From an uncultured Burkholderiales bacterium (GTDB lineage Bacteria > Pseudomonadota > Gammaproteobacteria > Burkholderiales > Burkholderiaceae_D), in NCBI GenBank assembly GCA_937872165.1, contig CALMOR010000193.1, forward strand, positions 595 through 44,357: DNA of 43,763 bases, given 5' to 3'. The notes under the pieces were generated by a model that saw only the letters and a program-made list of their open reading frames with translations, had not been told where the DNA came from and searched no databases. Both the position numbers and the translations under genes were made by a program. How positions within the stretch are numbered: the first letter of the stretch is position 1; every line of letters begins with the position of its first letter. Below are positions 1 through 10,643 of this stretch, piece by piece.

Positions 1-242
1 CTCGCGTTTGGCGCCTTCCCAACGTTTCGCGAGAAGCTCGATAAGCAAAGCGTTGACGCGAAGCCAAACGCGTCAGCTCACTAAATGTATTCTTGTGTTT
101 TATCACATTAGCGCTAATTGCCAAATCGAATTGATCGGGGAAAGTTTAATGCGCGCAAACACCTTGGCATCTATTGACATATGCCGACCGTCTTGAGAGA
201 CCTATATGAACGATTGCTGCTCATCATTCATACGAGGTTTCA

Positions 243-1033
243 ATGTCCGATACTCCGCGATTTCTAAAAACCTACTCCGACGATTGGGAGGATCCCCTGC
301 CCATCGCTCTTCCCGAACCCGACGAGCCCAAGGGCCATGCGTTGGCCCTGGGTGGAGCTCTCGCGGACCGGTCGGCTCCCGCGGCGGCTGGGATTAGCGA
401 CGACGCGCGAGCGCCGCTCGCGGCGCTTGGGCCCCCGGCCGGTGGCTTGCGTTGGCCAAGCGGCTGAAAAGGCTATCCGAAGCGCGCGTCCGCTATGCCT
501 TGCGGGACGGCAAAGGGGGGAATGCCCGCATGCTTGGATCGGCCCGAAAGGAGGGCTCCAAATGGCTGCTGTCGCTGGACCCCGGGCTTCTCCCCGCGCT
601 GTCTGACGACTTCTCCTTCCCGGTCGACCCCTCCCGCCGCCGCCTGCTCAAAGGCGAGCTGGCGATGTGGATGCACGATTTCCTGGCGACGCATGAAAAG
701 TTCGAGAGCGGTTTCAAGCTGGGCGACTTGGCCAAGCTATGCGGCTTTGAGGGCGAGCGAGGAAAGTTTTCGACGTTCCTGCGCGCCGCGATGGACGACG
801 TCGTGGCGCGGGCCCCGGAGGTGGCCTCCGCCTACGAGTTGGAGCGCGTCAGAAGGAGCAGCCTCTCTTGGAAGCTGCGATTCGAGCCAGGCGCCGAGAA
901 GAGGAAGTTCAGCATGCCCCGGGAGGCGCACGCCGCGCGAGCCGCGCAGGCGCGCGAGGAGTTGCCGGCGAGCCGCCCGGCCGGGGCCGCCGGCCGCGGG
1001 TTTCGCAAGCCTCGCGGCGGAGCGGCCTTGTGA
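243..1033 (+). pseudogene. Replication-initiator-like protein (TrfA/RepA-type C-terminal region); reading frame split between ORFs 243-467 and 452-1033
   Basis: Frame-2 ORF 452-1033 (TTG start) has LLKGELAMWMHDFLATHEKFESGFKLGDLAKLCGFEGERGKFSTFLRAAMDDVV, resembling the winged-helix region of plasmid replication initiators; the upstream part is in another frame, so it may be frameshifted or start at TTG. Confidence 0.4.
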
Positions 1034-1795
1034 GGCCGCATGCCGGGGCTGGGGAAAAAGACCGCGGGCCACACGCATAACCTATTGCGGCCACGGTCGC
1101 GGGCGCCGTGATCCAGCGGCAAGAGGCGCGCGGACCGCGCCCAATGCGGCTGCGGCCGCACTGCCCGCCGCTGGCGGGGGGGCCGCCCCCGCGGCCGTAA
1201 TTGCCCTTCCACGAGCCGGGGCGGGGCGCGAGCCGCCGCCCAACGCCGTTGGCCGGCCGCGGGCCGGCGATCTATGTTTTTGTTTTTGTCTAAGACAACT
1301 ACATAGAGTGGGCCCTGGCGCGGCAACGCGGGCCGGGTTTCGCTCCATCCACGGCCGGGTTTTTGGCGCCTTCGCTCCGCCCGAGACCGGGGATCGCGGC
1401 GCCGCCGGCCGGGGATTAAGGCATCCAAGACCGGGCAATGACTTCGCGCGCGGCAGCGACGACCGGGAAAAGCGGTGCCGTCAATGATGGCGGCTCGGTG
1501 GGGTCGAGGCGATCGCGGCCAGCACCGTCGCCGCGCCAATGCGGACGGCCTAAGCGGCTGCGCGCTAGGCTTGCAGACGAAGCCGGCGCCGGCAGCGCGG
1601 CTTGTGGATTAGACCGCGCGACACGACGAGCGCTGCTCTTTCGACAAAGCGATCGTCGGCGCGCGCCTTTGCAAAAATGACACGGCCGGGGGCGATGTTG
1701 AATATGCGGGCCCATTTCTGGTCAAGAATGGCGCCGGCTTCGGAGCGCGCCAGGACCCTCGCGCCGTCTCGCAAAGCGACAACACTTCGCCATTC

Positions 1796-3679
1796 ATGCC
1801 CACGAGCAATGACGTCACTTCCCCGCCATCGAGCGCTTGGGTGCGCTTTCTGCGGTCTTACGGGCCAACTCCCAACAACACCACGCTGTTTGACGAATAT
1901 GTCAGCGCCGCCCTGGGCAAGGCCAAGGTGCGCCCCATTCTTCTTTCAAGCCCGCTGCTTGACCAACTGAAAGCGCGAGCAGCCTCCGCAAGCGCCGGAT
2001 CCATCTTGATCGCCGGAACCGCGGGCGACGGCAAAACCTACCATTGCCGCAGCCTTTGGACGGAGATGGGCGGCCAGGACAAGGAGTGGGCGGCGGCGAC
2101 GACGTTGAAGGAGCTGCGCGTTGCCGATGGGCGGCTAGCGGTCTTTGTGAAGGACCTTAGCGAGCTGCCCAGCGGCGAGAGCGACCGCGCGCTCGCGATC
2201 TTGGAGCGCTCGGCGCTTGGCGACGACGACGAGGAGTTTGTCGTCATCGCGGCGAACCACGGCCAGATCCTCGATCGGCTCCGCGAGCTGGGAGCGCGGC
2301 AGGGCCGAGCGCATCCTCTGCGCAAGTCCATCCAGGACGCATTCCTGCTGCAATCGCCTCCCCCGGACCGGCTGGCGATTTTTGACCTGAGCCGGACCAC
2401 GAGCCGCGACTCCTTGGAGGAGGTCCTCTCGGCCGTCGCCGGCCATCCGGAATGGGAGAATTGCGCGCGCTGCCCGCTCAAGGATGAGGGGCGAATCTGC
2501 CCAATCTTCGAGAACCGCAAACGGCTGCTGCGCGAAAGCGATGGCGGAAAGCTCCCGCGCAGGCTTGGCGACCTGGTGGAGGTGGCGCGGCTCAACGGAT
2601 GGCATCTGCCCGTGCGCGATCTGCTCGCCCTCACGGCCAACATGATCTTGGGGCACCGCGACGCGAAGGAGGGGCTGATGGCTTGCTCCGACATCGCGCG
2701 GATCCAAGCGAATGGGGCGGAGGAGCGCGGAAGCCTGTATGCGAACATCTTCGGAGCCAATCTGCCTCGGCTTCGCGCGATGGACCGCGCCGTTTTCAGG
2801 GCTCTCTCCTCGTTTGGCATTGGCGAGGAGACCACCAATGTCGCCGATGGCCTGCTCGTCTATGGACGCGACGACGCGAGGCTGAGCCCTGCGTTCGAAA
2901 AGCTGGTCGAGGCGGACACGGTCTACGGGGCCACCGCGGGCTACCTATCGGCGCAGCGGCGCTACCTCGAAGGCGAGGAGGCCGCCAGGACCGAGGACGG
3001 CCCAGCGGAGTTTCTGGCGCGCTTGGCGGGGCAGCGGCGCAGGCTCTTCTTCACCCTGCCGGACGGGGACGTCGAATATCCGCACTGGGACATGACGGCG
3101 TTCAAGTCCGCTGGCGAGTATCTCGCGCTCACCGCGGCGCTGGTCGCCAAAAAGCCCATCAGCGAGGCGACGCGGACTCAGCTCGCGCGAGGACTCAACC
3201 GAGTCATGACCGGGCTCTTGATCGACAACGCCGAGCGGGTGTTCGTCGCCAGCTCGGGAGGCTTCACGCAGTCGCGCGTGAGCGTCCTGTGCGACACCGA
3301 GGCGCCTTCGCGTCGCCAGGATGGCAGGGGCATGCAGGTGAGGATCAACAGCCAGAGCGGCAAAGCCATGCTCGACATGGCGCTCGCCCCCGGAGCCGGC
3401 AACTCGGTCACCTTCGACCTAACTCCGATTCGCTTCGAGTTCCTGAGCCGCGTCGCCGAGGGCTCGCTTCCCGGCAGCTTCTCCAACGAATGCTTGGAGG
3501 ACTTGCTCGCATTCAAGGCGAAGCTATTGCGGCGGGCGGAAATTTTGAAAAAGGCGAGGCTTGCCAGCGGCGATGACGAGGGCGACGCGGACGATGGCGC
3601 CTTGACGCTCAACTTCATCGAGATAGAGCAAAGCGGGCACGGCTTCTCGCGGCCGGTGACGGTGAGGGCCGCCGCATGA
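1796..3679 (+). CDS. sspF: DptF/SspF-like AAA ATPase of a phosphorothioation-dependent restriction module
   Basis: 627 aa; Walker A GTAGDGKT; first gene of an F-G-H operon upstream of a 507-aa protein and a large FtsK/HerA-like protein. Confidence 0.75.
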   Translation: MPTSNDVTSPPSSAWVRFLRSYGPTPNNTTLFDEYVSAALGKAKVRPILLSSPLLDQLKARAASASAGSILIAGTAGDGKTYHCRSLWTEMGGQDKEWAAATTLKELRVADGRLAVFVKDLSELPSGESDRALAILERSALGDDDEEFVVIAANHGQILDRLRELGARQGRAHPLRKSIQDAFLLQSPPPDRLAIFDLSRTTSRDSLEEVLSAVAGHPEWENCARCPLKDEGRICPIFENRKRLLRESDGGKLPRRLGDLVEVARLNGWHLPVRDLLALTANMILGHRDAKEGLMACSDIARIQANGAEERGSLYANIFGANLPRLRAMDRAVFRALSSFGIGEETTNVADGLLVYGRDDARLSPAFEKLVEADTVYGATAGYLSAQRRYLEGEEAARTEDGPAEFLARLAGQRRRLFFTLPDGDVEYPHWDMTAFKSAGEYLALTAALVAKKPISEATRTQLARGLNRVMTGLLIDNAERVFVASSGGFTQSRVSVLCDTEAPSRRQDGRGMQVRINSQSGKAMLDMALAPGAGNSVTFDLTPIRFEFLSRVAEGSLPGSFSNECLEDLLAFKAKLLRRAEILKKARLASGDDEGDADDGALTLNFIEIEQSGHGFSRPVTVRAAA

Positions 3680-5199
3680 GGCAACGCATCGACGCGGTCG
3701 ACTTCGCGGTGGACGAGCACATCTGGGGCCATCGCCTCTACGACGAGCAGCTCCCGCATCTGACGTTCCTCGAATTCCTCGGCGTGCTCGGATCCAATGC
3801 GGACGCTCCCTTGTCCGCTCCGACAAGCGGAACGGTCCGCTACCGCCCTCAACGGCAGTTCCGGCTGCGAGGGCTCTTGTTCAACAACCCCTACGTCGAG
3901 TCGGTGCGCGATCGGCGCATTCCGGATGAGGAGAAGTGGGCGGAGTGGGGCGAGCGGTTCAAGCAGGACGCCACCAAAAACGATGACGAGGACATGGCTT
4001 ATCTGCGCGATGTCTTCGTCGAGTTCGACGACTTCGCGAAGGCCATCGAGCTGCTGCGCTCATCGGCCTTCGAGGCGCGAAGCAACAAGCGTTGGAGCTC
4101 CAAGTTCGTCTTCCCGTTTGGGCCCGATGCCCTCTACGAGGACCTGCGCATCGACAGCTCGGGGGGCGCGTCCAACGACCGGCGGTTTTTCGCGCGGACC
4201 GGCGAGTTGCTCTACTTGATGCTCAGCCGCTCCGCCAGGGGCCAAGAGCTCGGGCGCCTGCTCGTGCAACGGCTGTTCGATCGCTCGTCGACAATGAATC
4301 GGCTGGTCCGCACGCTCCAAGGTGAGCCGCAGGCCGCCGATGGCGCGCGCGATGTCGGATATTTGCCCTACGCCACGCACCCCCGCTTCGACCGCCTTTG
4401 CGAGGATTGGCTCGCGATCCTGCGAAGGGACATGCCGATCTACGATGCTTTGGAGCACCTGATCGCCTCGGCCGGGCTCAATCTGCTGTTGTATTTTTTG
4501 GAGTGCGCCAAGGCGCAGGCCCGGGACGCCGAGCCCGTCGAGATCATCTGCGAAATCGTGCGCGAGAGAACCAAGGTCCGGGCGCTCTCAGGCGACTCCT
4601 ACCAAGCCAACCAGGCAGCCTCGATCCGCGCCGTGCGCGCCGCTGTAGAGGGCATCAAGTTGACTGACGAGTGGCAAGCCGCCCTGGCCTCGGAATATCC
4701 AGGGGCCGCCTGCGCGGGCGTGCTGCGCGACAACTTCCAGTGGCCCTCGGCCGAGGCGACCGACGACGCGGACTATTCGCAAACGCCGGGCGACGAGCTT
4801 GTGAAAAAGCTGGGCGATTTGGCCGAGTCCCGCCACGAGCAGCATTTCGGCAAGATCCACTCGGCATGGTCGCGCTCGATCGGTTTGAGCTCGCGGCGCC
4901 AGGCTCGCCGCACGCGATACGCGCCCAACGACAAGCTGCTCAAGACGCTTGTTGTGGCCATCGTCGACGACCGCATGCAGTTCGATGACTTCTTGGCCGA
5001 GGCGCGCCGCCGCTATGGGCTGGTGATTGGAGACGTGGAGGGAGCGCACCTTGTCAAAGAGAAGCTGGTCGACCAAGAGGCGCTGAGCGAGAACCGCGGA
5101 AATTTGGAGGCGAGGCTGGCGAGCCTGGGCCTGCTGAGGCGTCTGTCGGACTCGTGCTCGTTCGTCGAGAATCCCTTCGGCGCGGAGGCGGCGCAATGA
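3676..5199 (+). CDS. sspG: DptG/SspG-like protein
   Basis: 507 aa; ATGA overlap with the upstream ATPase; position between F-like and H-like genes. Assignment is mostly contextual. Confidence 0.65.
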   Translation: MRQRIDAVDFAVDEHIWGHRLYDEQLPHLTFLEFLGVLGSNADAPLSAPTSGTVRYRPQRQFRLRGLLFNNPYVESVRDRRIPDEEKWAEWGERFKQDATKNDDEDMAYLRDVFVEFDDFAKAIELLRSSAFEARSNKRWSSKFVFPFGPDALYEDLRIDSSGGASNDRRFFARTGELLYLMLSRSARGQELGRLLVQRLFDRSSTMNRLVRTLQGEPQAADGARDVGYLPYATHPRFDRLCEDWLAILRRDMPIYDALEHLIASAGLNLLLYFLECAKAQARDAEPVEIICEIVRERTKVRALSGDSYQANQAASIRAVRAAVEGIKLTDEWQAALASEYPGAACAGVLRDNFQWPSAEATDDADYSQTPGDELVKKLGDLAESRHEQHFGKIHSAWSRSIGLSSRRQARRTRYAPNDKLLKTLVVAIVDDRMQFDDFLAEARRRYGLVIGDVEGAHLVKEKLVDQEALSENRGNLEARLASLGLLRRLSDSCSFVENPFGAEAAQ

Positions 5200-8100
5200 T
5201 GCTCACCGATCGGATCATCGGCCGGGTGGGCGCCGACATCCTTGGCCGCCGGCTCGCCGACGGCCGCCAAAGCGATGGGAGCGTCGCGGACTCCGCCGCG
5301 CTCTTCCGCCTCGACAAGCTGTCTTCGAGCCAGATAGCCGCGATCGTCAAGGAAATCCTGGCGAGCCCCGAGCTGCGCGAGAAGATCGACGTTCGCATTC
5401 CAGAGTCCCTGGTGCGCGGCGAGGGGTTGCCCGACGAGGCGTTGACCACGCAGAACGCGGGGGCGGTTCGAAACGCCGGAACGCAGAAAGAGGCTTTGCT
5501 CACGGCCAATGGCAACGAGAGCAACTTGGCCGACACCCTTGGGCACGTGACGGGGCTTGGCGCCAAAGAGTTGCGGGCCGCGCAGGACGCCTGGGTCGAC
5601 GCGGCCTGCCACGTCGGCGGGATCGCGCCCACCCTCGACGACCGGCAGATATTCCAATCGGCGCTCAAAGGCTTGGTTGGCGCTTCGGACCTCTCTCTTA
5701 TCCAACTAGGCGATCTCTGCGCGCTTGTTGGCGAGGCCATCGCCACGCGCGGCTACCCGATTCGAGAGGCGATCGGATTCTCGCTCCCGTGCGTCTCGCT
5801 TCCGCGCGACACGTCGTTTTTCTCGAACGCCAAGACTTACGCGCAAAACGTCGGCCCTTGGCGCAAAGCGTTCGAAAAGTTGTTCGCCAACCGCGCCCCC
5901 CTTCTGCAGCGGCTCCATGCGAACGGACAGCCGCTCGACGCCGACGACATGAAGGCGCGGATGGAGGAGAACGAGGCCTCCATCCCAGAGGCAGCCAGGG
6001 TGGCTCTCGATGCGTTTATCAATGCCCCGCAGGGAGACGACCGGGCGGCCAACGACGTTTCGCTGCTCGAATGGGAGCGCGATGGCGTCCACTTCATATT
6101 CGAGAAGCCCAAGGAGCGGCAGCTAGGCTTGGCCGACTCGACGCTTCGATTCTTCGACCACGATTGCGAGGACAGCGACGTTCTCGATGCCGTTGGGCGG
6201 CAACACCTCGAAGACTTGAAGGCGCGAGAAAAGCGATCGGACATTGGCAACGACGACGACGAGGCGTTTTTCGAGCTGCATCGCCGCTATCTCGAACAGA
6301 GCCCAAAGCTGCACGCCCGCTGGGAGAAGGCGGTCTTCGGAAAGCCGCTGGAGTGCCACGATTTTCTCGATGGCTTCGCCAACGTCGCCCAGCGGCTGAT
6401 CGCGTCCAACGGACCCGCCGCCGGCGAGCGATTCCTGCGCTTCACCGTGGCGAAGGGCCGAACTGAATGGCGCGAGCGCTTCAACCATGACGTCGGCGCC
6501 TACTTCTCCGCGATGTATCGAGGCGTGAAGGAGCTGATGGGGTCGAAGGTCGATTGGCGCGTCGAGCGCATGCGCACGAGCAACCTTCCAGACCCGCTGT
6601 TCCAGTATCGAGAGTTCTTCGCGGCTGAGAGGAAGATCCGCGGAGACAAGTTGAGGCCGGTCATCTCCCTTGCCCGCAACTCGATACAAATAAAGTTCGA
6701 CGTGTCGCTGGTCGAGCGCGTAGGCGACGAAGAGAGGATGTTGGAGAAGACTCAGCTCCTGTGGGGCTACCGGCCCGAGTCCATCGGCCTCTCGCTCGTC
6801 GAGGACATGGAGCGCCTGATCGAAAAGGGCGCGGTGGGCTGCACCGAGGTTCCGCGCCGCGTGGTCAGCAAGAAGGGCGGCGTCCAAAGCGTGTCGCTTC
6901 TGGACACCTCGACTCTCGAGGCGACTTTCTCGCGAGACGCCGGCTCGCTAGTCCCGCCCCCGAGCAAGATGAAAAGTCAGCGCGCGGAGATAAAGCGGCG
7001 CATAGATGAGCTGCGGGACGAGGGCCGGCTATCCAAGGAGCAGCGCGACGAGATTCGGACTGCCTGGGACGCCTTCGAGGCGGACTACATCCAAGGCATG
7101 TCGGACTTCGCGCGGACGGGCCTGCACGGCGAGGCGGTGTCCCGCCAAGCTGAATCATTCGCGGCCCTGCTGAGGGCGCTCGCCATCCATGCGCGCGGCG
7201 ATGTGTGCAGGTCGCGTCTGGTGGCCGAGGTCCTTACGATCGGCACGGTTCGCGTCGAGGGCGACCAAGCGTCCTTGATCATCCCACCTTGGCATCCGGA
7301 GCGCATGAAGGCGCTGTCGGTGAAGACGCGGCGAGTCGCCGCCCTCGTCACGCACATGCTTGGCGGAGAAAACGTCCTGTTTGGAGACCGCGGAATCTTC
7401 TTTCGCGAGTTCGCCGAGGAGCTAGCGCATCCGTTCTATCCGGAGGTCGCGGCGATGCAGCGATCCGGCGTCCCGGCCCTCGTGGCCGAAAGCAGCACCG
7501 TCAACGGATACAGCCTCTTCGAGCGCCCCGTGGGCGGCAACGACGACGCCCTGACGGACGTCGATCCGGCCTCCGCGGCCAAGCAGGTCCGCGAGCTTGT
7601 GGAGCGGTTTGTGGGACTGCAGCCGCATGAGGCGAACAACCTCAGCGTCTTGCTCTACAACGCGGATGCCGCGGAACTGCCTCTCGCGGTCGTGCGCGAG
7701 TTGGCCGGCTTGCAGACGGAGTTCGACTTCCAATGCAACGTGTCCGTGCGGCACCGCGATCCCGGCAAGCTTCGCCGGGTCTACGCCGAGCTCGTGACCA
7801 AAGGCGGCGACGACCCCGACATGGCGGTGGTGAGCGAGACCTCGTCGAATTTCATAGCCAAGCTCCGCATCGCGGTCGCGGCGTCCTCATCGACACCGCT
7901 GCGCTCCCACAATGGCTTCCGCCACTTCGACATCGCGTTTCTGCATGACGTCGTCTCGCGCACGGCGAGCGTCGAATGGATTGCGGTCGATTGGACCAAC
8001 GGCAGGCCGAGCTTGGAGCACGCCCCCTCGCGCTGGTCCTACCGAAGCGTCACCGGCGAAAACGAGCTGAAATCGACGACCTTCTTGACGTGTCCGCGCC

Positions 8101-10643
8101 AAACCGACTCGGGTTGGGCGTATGTCGCCGCCGTGGCCGCGGTCGTGCGCCAGACCGACGCCGCGGCTGATTCGCGAGTCCTTCCGTCAAGGCGCATATC
8201 GCTCCAAAACGAGGGGCTCAAAGCGACCATGGAGGACGCGCACGCGGTGGCCGAATGGGTCGCTACGTATGACGAGCTGCTGGACAAGAGGCAGCTTCAA
8301 GCCAACGGCGTGACCATCGTCCGATATCGGCGAGGGTCGACCAACGGTCGCAATATGATCGTGAGCTCGACCTCCGAGCTGCGCCTGCTTGGAGTCCTCA
8401 TTCGGCGGCGGCTCGACGAGCTCGGGCTCGCATTGGAAGCGCGGCAGCTCGACGAAGTCGCCTCGCGAGCCAAGAGCGACGCGCTTTCAATCTCAGGGGA
8501 CATCGTCCTGAGGGCGGCCAAGAGGGGCGTCTCGGCCGGCGAGATGCTTGGACTCGTCATGAGCCGCTACACGATCGAGCGCGAATTCCAATCGATCTGC
8601 GGAAGCGATTCCAAACAGTCTTTCAGCGTCTTCTTTCTTCTGGACGACTACGCGAGCTGGCTGGCGCAAAAGGAAAGCCGGATCGCCGACATTCTTGGCC
8701 TTTGCGTTGAGGAGAGAGACGACGGCATCCGTCTCCACATCGCCGTCGTCGAGTCGAAATATGTCCTGGCCGACGGCGCCGCCGAAGCGCGGCGCTCGTC
8801 CAAAGCGCAGCTTGTCGCGACCCTGTCGACTTTCCGAGCCGCGCTGTTCGGCGCGCCAGGGCGCCTCGATCGGGATGTATGGCTCGCGCGGCTCGCCGAT
8901 CTGCTTCTAGATGCCGACATACCGCCGGGCCGCTCTGGCCTCTTGGAGAGGGCTCGCGCTCATCTCAGGGATGGGGAGGCCAGCATCTCGCTGCGAGGCT
9001 ACTCGCAAGTGTTCATCCACTCGGCGGATGCCGCGGCCAGCCGCTCGGCATCTGAGCAAGTTCTCGTCGACGATACCGACAATGTCCAGGCCTGGCAGGA
9101 GGTCTACGACCGGCCAGAGCTCAGAGAGCTGGTCGAGGCCTATGCGCGCAAAGCGGATCCGGCCGGAGTCCGCTCCAAGCTTGGCCACAGCCAGCCGTGG
9201 CTTAGCGCGACGCCGCTGCCACCGGCAGCCCGCGTCGCCTGGACGTCCATGGTCGAGCGACTTGCGCCTGTTCCCCACGCCGACTCGCCGGCTGCCAGTC
9301 CTGTCGCCGCGGTGGGCTCGCAAGCAGACGAGGCAACGCGGACTGAAAGGCCAGATCAGGCACCAATATCCCCGTTGGTCGAGGCGCCGGTCGCGCCCCC
9401 GGCGCCAATGCCCCCAACGGCTGCCCCTCCGGCAGGCCAGAGCGCGCCCATGGACTCGTCGTTCGCCGCGTTGATCGCTTCGCGTGCGACGGCGGCGACG
9501 GGCGCAGTCGACGAGAGAGAGGCGTGGGCGGAGGATTCGTCCAAGAAGCTCAAAGCCGCGCTGAATAGCTACGGACTGCAGGCCGCGATACTCGGGACGC
9601 GACTGACGCCCAACGGATGCTTGGTGAGGTTGGCAGGCTCGGATCGCCTCCGGGTCGAGGACATCGAGGCGAAGCGCACTCAGCTGTTGACGACCCACGC
9701 CATCAGCTTGGTGACGGTGCAGCCAAAGCCGGGCGAGATCGTGGTCACCATCGCAAGCCCGAAACGACAGTCCGTCTCGCTATGGGACCTTTGGGCCCGC
9801 AGAAGCCTCAATCGGAACGCCGCCGGGATCAACACGTCCTTTGTGCTCGGCCTGCAAGAGATCAGCGGATCGTTGCTTTACTTGAATCTGGGCGCCGAGT
9901 TCGGCGGGCTTGCGTCGCACGAGCCTCATTCGCTTGTGGCTGGGGCGACTGGCAGCGGCAAGTCCGTGCTGATTCAGGCGATCCTTCTTGACATCGCTGC
10001 GACCAACCCGCCAAGCCTAGCGAAGATTGTCTTGATCGACCCGAAGATGGGCGTCGACTACTCCGCATTGGAAGACTTGCCCCACATGCGGGAGCCGATC
10101 GTCACGACGAAGGAGCGGGCGACTCTGCTGCTAGCCGAGCTTGTCGAGGAGATGGAATCCCGGTATCGCTTGTTCGCCGCCGCCCGGGCCCGCGACCTCA
10201 CGACCTTCAACGCAAAGGCGTCCCCCGAGGATCGCCGGCCGATGCTCTTCCTTATCCATGACGAGTTCGCGGACTGGATGCTCGACGACGGCTACAAGGG
10301 CGCTGTGAGCGCGACGGTGCAGCGACTGGGCGTCAAGGCGCGAGCCGCGGGCATTCATTTGATCTTCGCTGCGCAGCGGCCCGACAAAGATGTCATGCCA
10401 ATGCAGCTGCGCGAGAACCTTGGCAATCGCCTCATTCTCAAGGTCACGAGCGAAGCAACCTCGAAGATTGCCTTGGACCGGTCGGGCGCCGAGCTGCTGC
10501 TTGGAAAAGGACACCTCGCGGCGAAGCTCAACGGCGAGCAGGGCTTGGTCTTTGCTCAAGCGCCCTTTCTATCTGATCAAGATATAGAGGCAGCCGTTCG
10601 GGCCATTCAAGACGATTCTTTAGCGATACCGCACCTGTCATGA
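5196..10643 (+). CDS. sspH: DptH/SspH-like protein with C-terminal FtsK/HerA-type motor
   Basis: About 1815 aa from ATG 5196 (overlaps sspG stop). C-terminal Walker A GATGSGKS, Walker B-like MLFLIHDEF, FAAQRPDKDVMP. Large N-terminal region and Pro/Ala linker precede the motor. Confidence 0.78.
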   Translation: MMLTDRIIGRVGADILGRRLADGRQSDGSVADSAALFRLDKLSSSQIAAIVKEILASPELREKIDVRIPESLVRGEGLPDEALTTQNAGAVRNAGTQKEALLTANGNESNLADTLGHVTGLGAKELRAAQDAWVDAACHVGGIAPTLDDRQIFQSALKGLVGASDLSLIQLGDLCALVGEAIATRGYPIREAIGFSLPCVSLPRDTSFFSNAKTYAQNVGPWRKAFEKLFANRAPLLQRLHANGQPLDADDMKARMEENEASIPEAARVALDAFINAPQGDDRAANDVSLLEWERDGVHFIFEKPKERQLGLADSTLRFFDHDCEDSDVLDAVGRQHLEDLKAREKRSDIGNDDDEAFFELHRRYLEQSPKLHARWEKAVFGKPLECHDFLDGFANVAQRLIASNGPAAGERFLRFTVAKGRTEWRERFNHDVGAYFSAMYRGVKELMGSKVDWRVERMRTSNLPDPLFQYREFFAAERKIRGDKLRPVISLARNSIQIKFDVSLVERVGDEERMLEKTQLLWGYRPESIGLSLVEDMERLIEKGAVGCTEVPRRVVSKKGGVQSVSLLDTSTLEATFSRDAGSLVPPPSKMKSQRAEIKRRIDELRDEGRLSKEQRDEIRTAWDAFEADYIQGMSDFARTGLHGEAVSRQAESFAALLRALAIHARGDVCRSRLVAEVLTIGTVRVEGDQASLIIPPWHPERMKALSVKTRRVAALVTHMLGGENVLFGDRGIFFREFAEELAHPFYPEVAAMQRSGVPALVAESSTVNGYSLFERPVGGNDDALTDVDPASAAKQVRELVERFVGLQPHEANNLSVLLYNADAAELPLAVVRELAGLQTEFDFQCNVSVRHRDPGKLRRVYAELVTKGGDDPDMAVVSETSSNFIAKLRIAVAASSSTPLRSHNGFRHFDIAFLHDVVSRTASVEWIAVDWTNGRPSLEHAPSRWSYRSVTGENELKSTTFLTCPRQTDSGWAYVAAVAAVVRQTDAAADSRVLPSRRISLQNEGLKATMEDAHAVAEWVATYDELLDKRQLQANGVTIVRYRRGSTNGRNMIVSSTSELRLLGVLIRRRLDELGLALEARQLDEVASRAKSDALSISGDIVLRAAKRGVSAGEMLGLVMSRYTIEREFQSICGSDSKQSFSVFFLLDDYASWLAQKESRIADILGLCVEERDDGIRLHIAVVESKYVLADGAAEARRSSKAQLVATLSTFRAALFGAPGRLDRDVWLARLADLLLDADIPPGRSGLLERARAHLRDGEASISLRGYSQVFIHSADAAASRSASEQVLVDDTDNVQAWQEVYDRPELRELVEAYARKADPAGVRSKLGHSQPWLSATPLPPAARVAWTSMVERLAPVPHADSPAASPVAAVGSQADEATRTERPDQAPISPLVEAPVAPPAPMPPTAAPPAGQSAPMDSSFAALIASRATAATGAVDEREAWAEDSSKKLKAALNSYGLQAAILGTRLTPNGCLVRLAGSDRLRVEDIEAKRTQLLTTHAISLVTVQPKPGEIVVTIASPKRQSVSLWDLWARRSLNRNAAGINTSFVLGLQEISGSLLYLNLGAEFGGLASHEPHSLVAGATGSGKSVLIQAILLDIAATNPPSLAKIVLIDPKMGVDYSALEDLPHMREPIVTTKERATLLLAELVEEMESRYRLFAAARARDLTTFNAKASPEDRRPMLFLIHDEFADWMLDDGYKGAVSATVQRLGVKARAAGIHLIFAAQRPDKDVMPMQLRENLGNRLILKVTSEATSKIALDRSGAELLLGKGHLAAKLNGEQGLVFAQAPFLSDQDIEAAVRAIQDDSLAIPHLS

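Noticed and set aside
2038-2838. 266-aa minus-strand ORF
   Set aside because: Antisense of sspF with Ser/Arg-rich composition.
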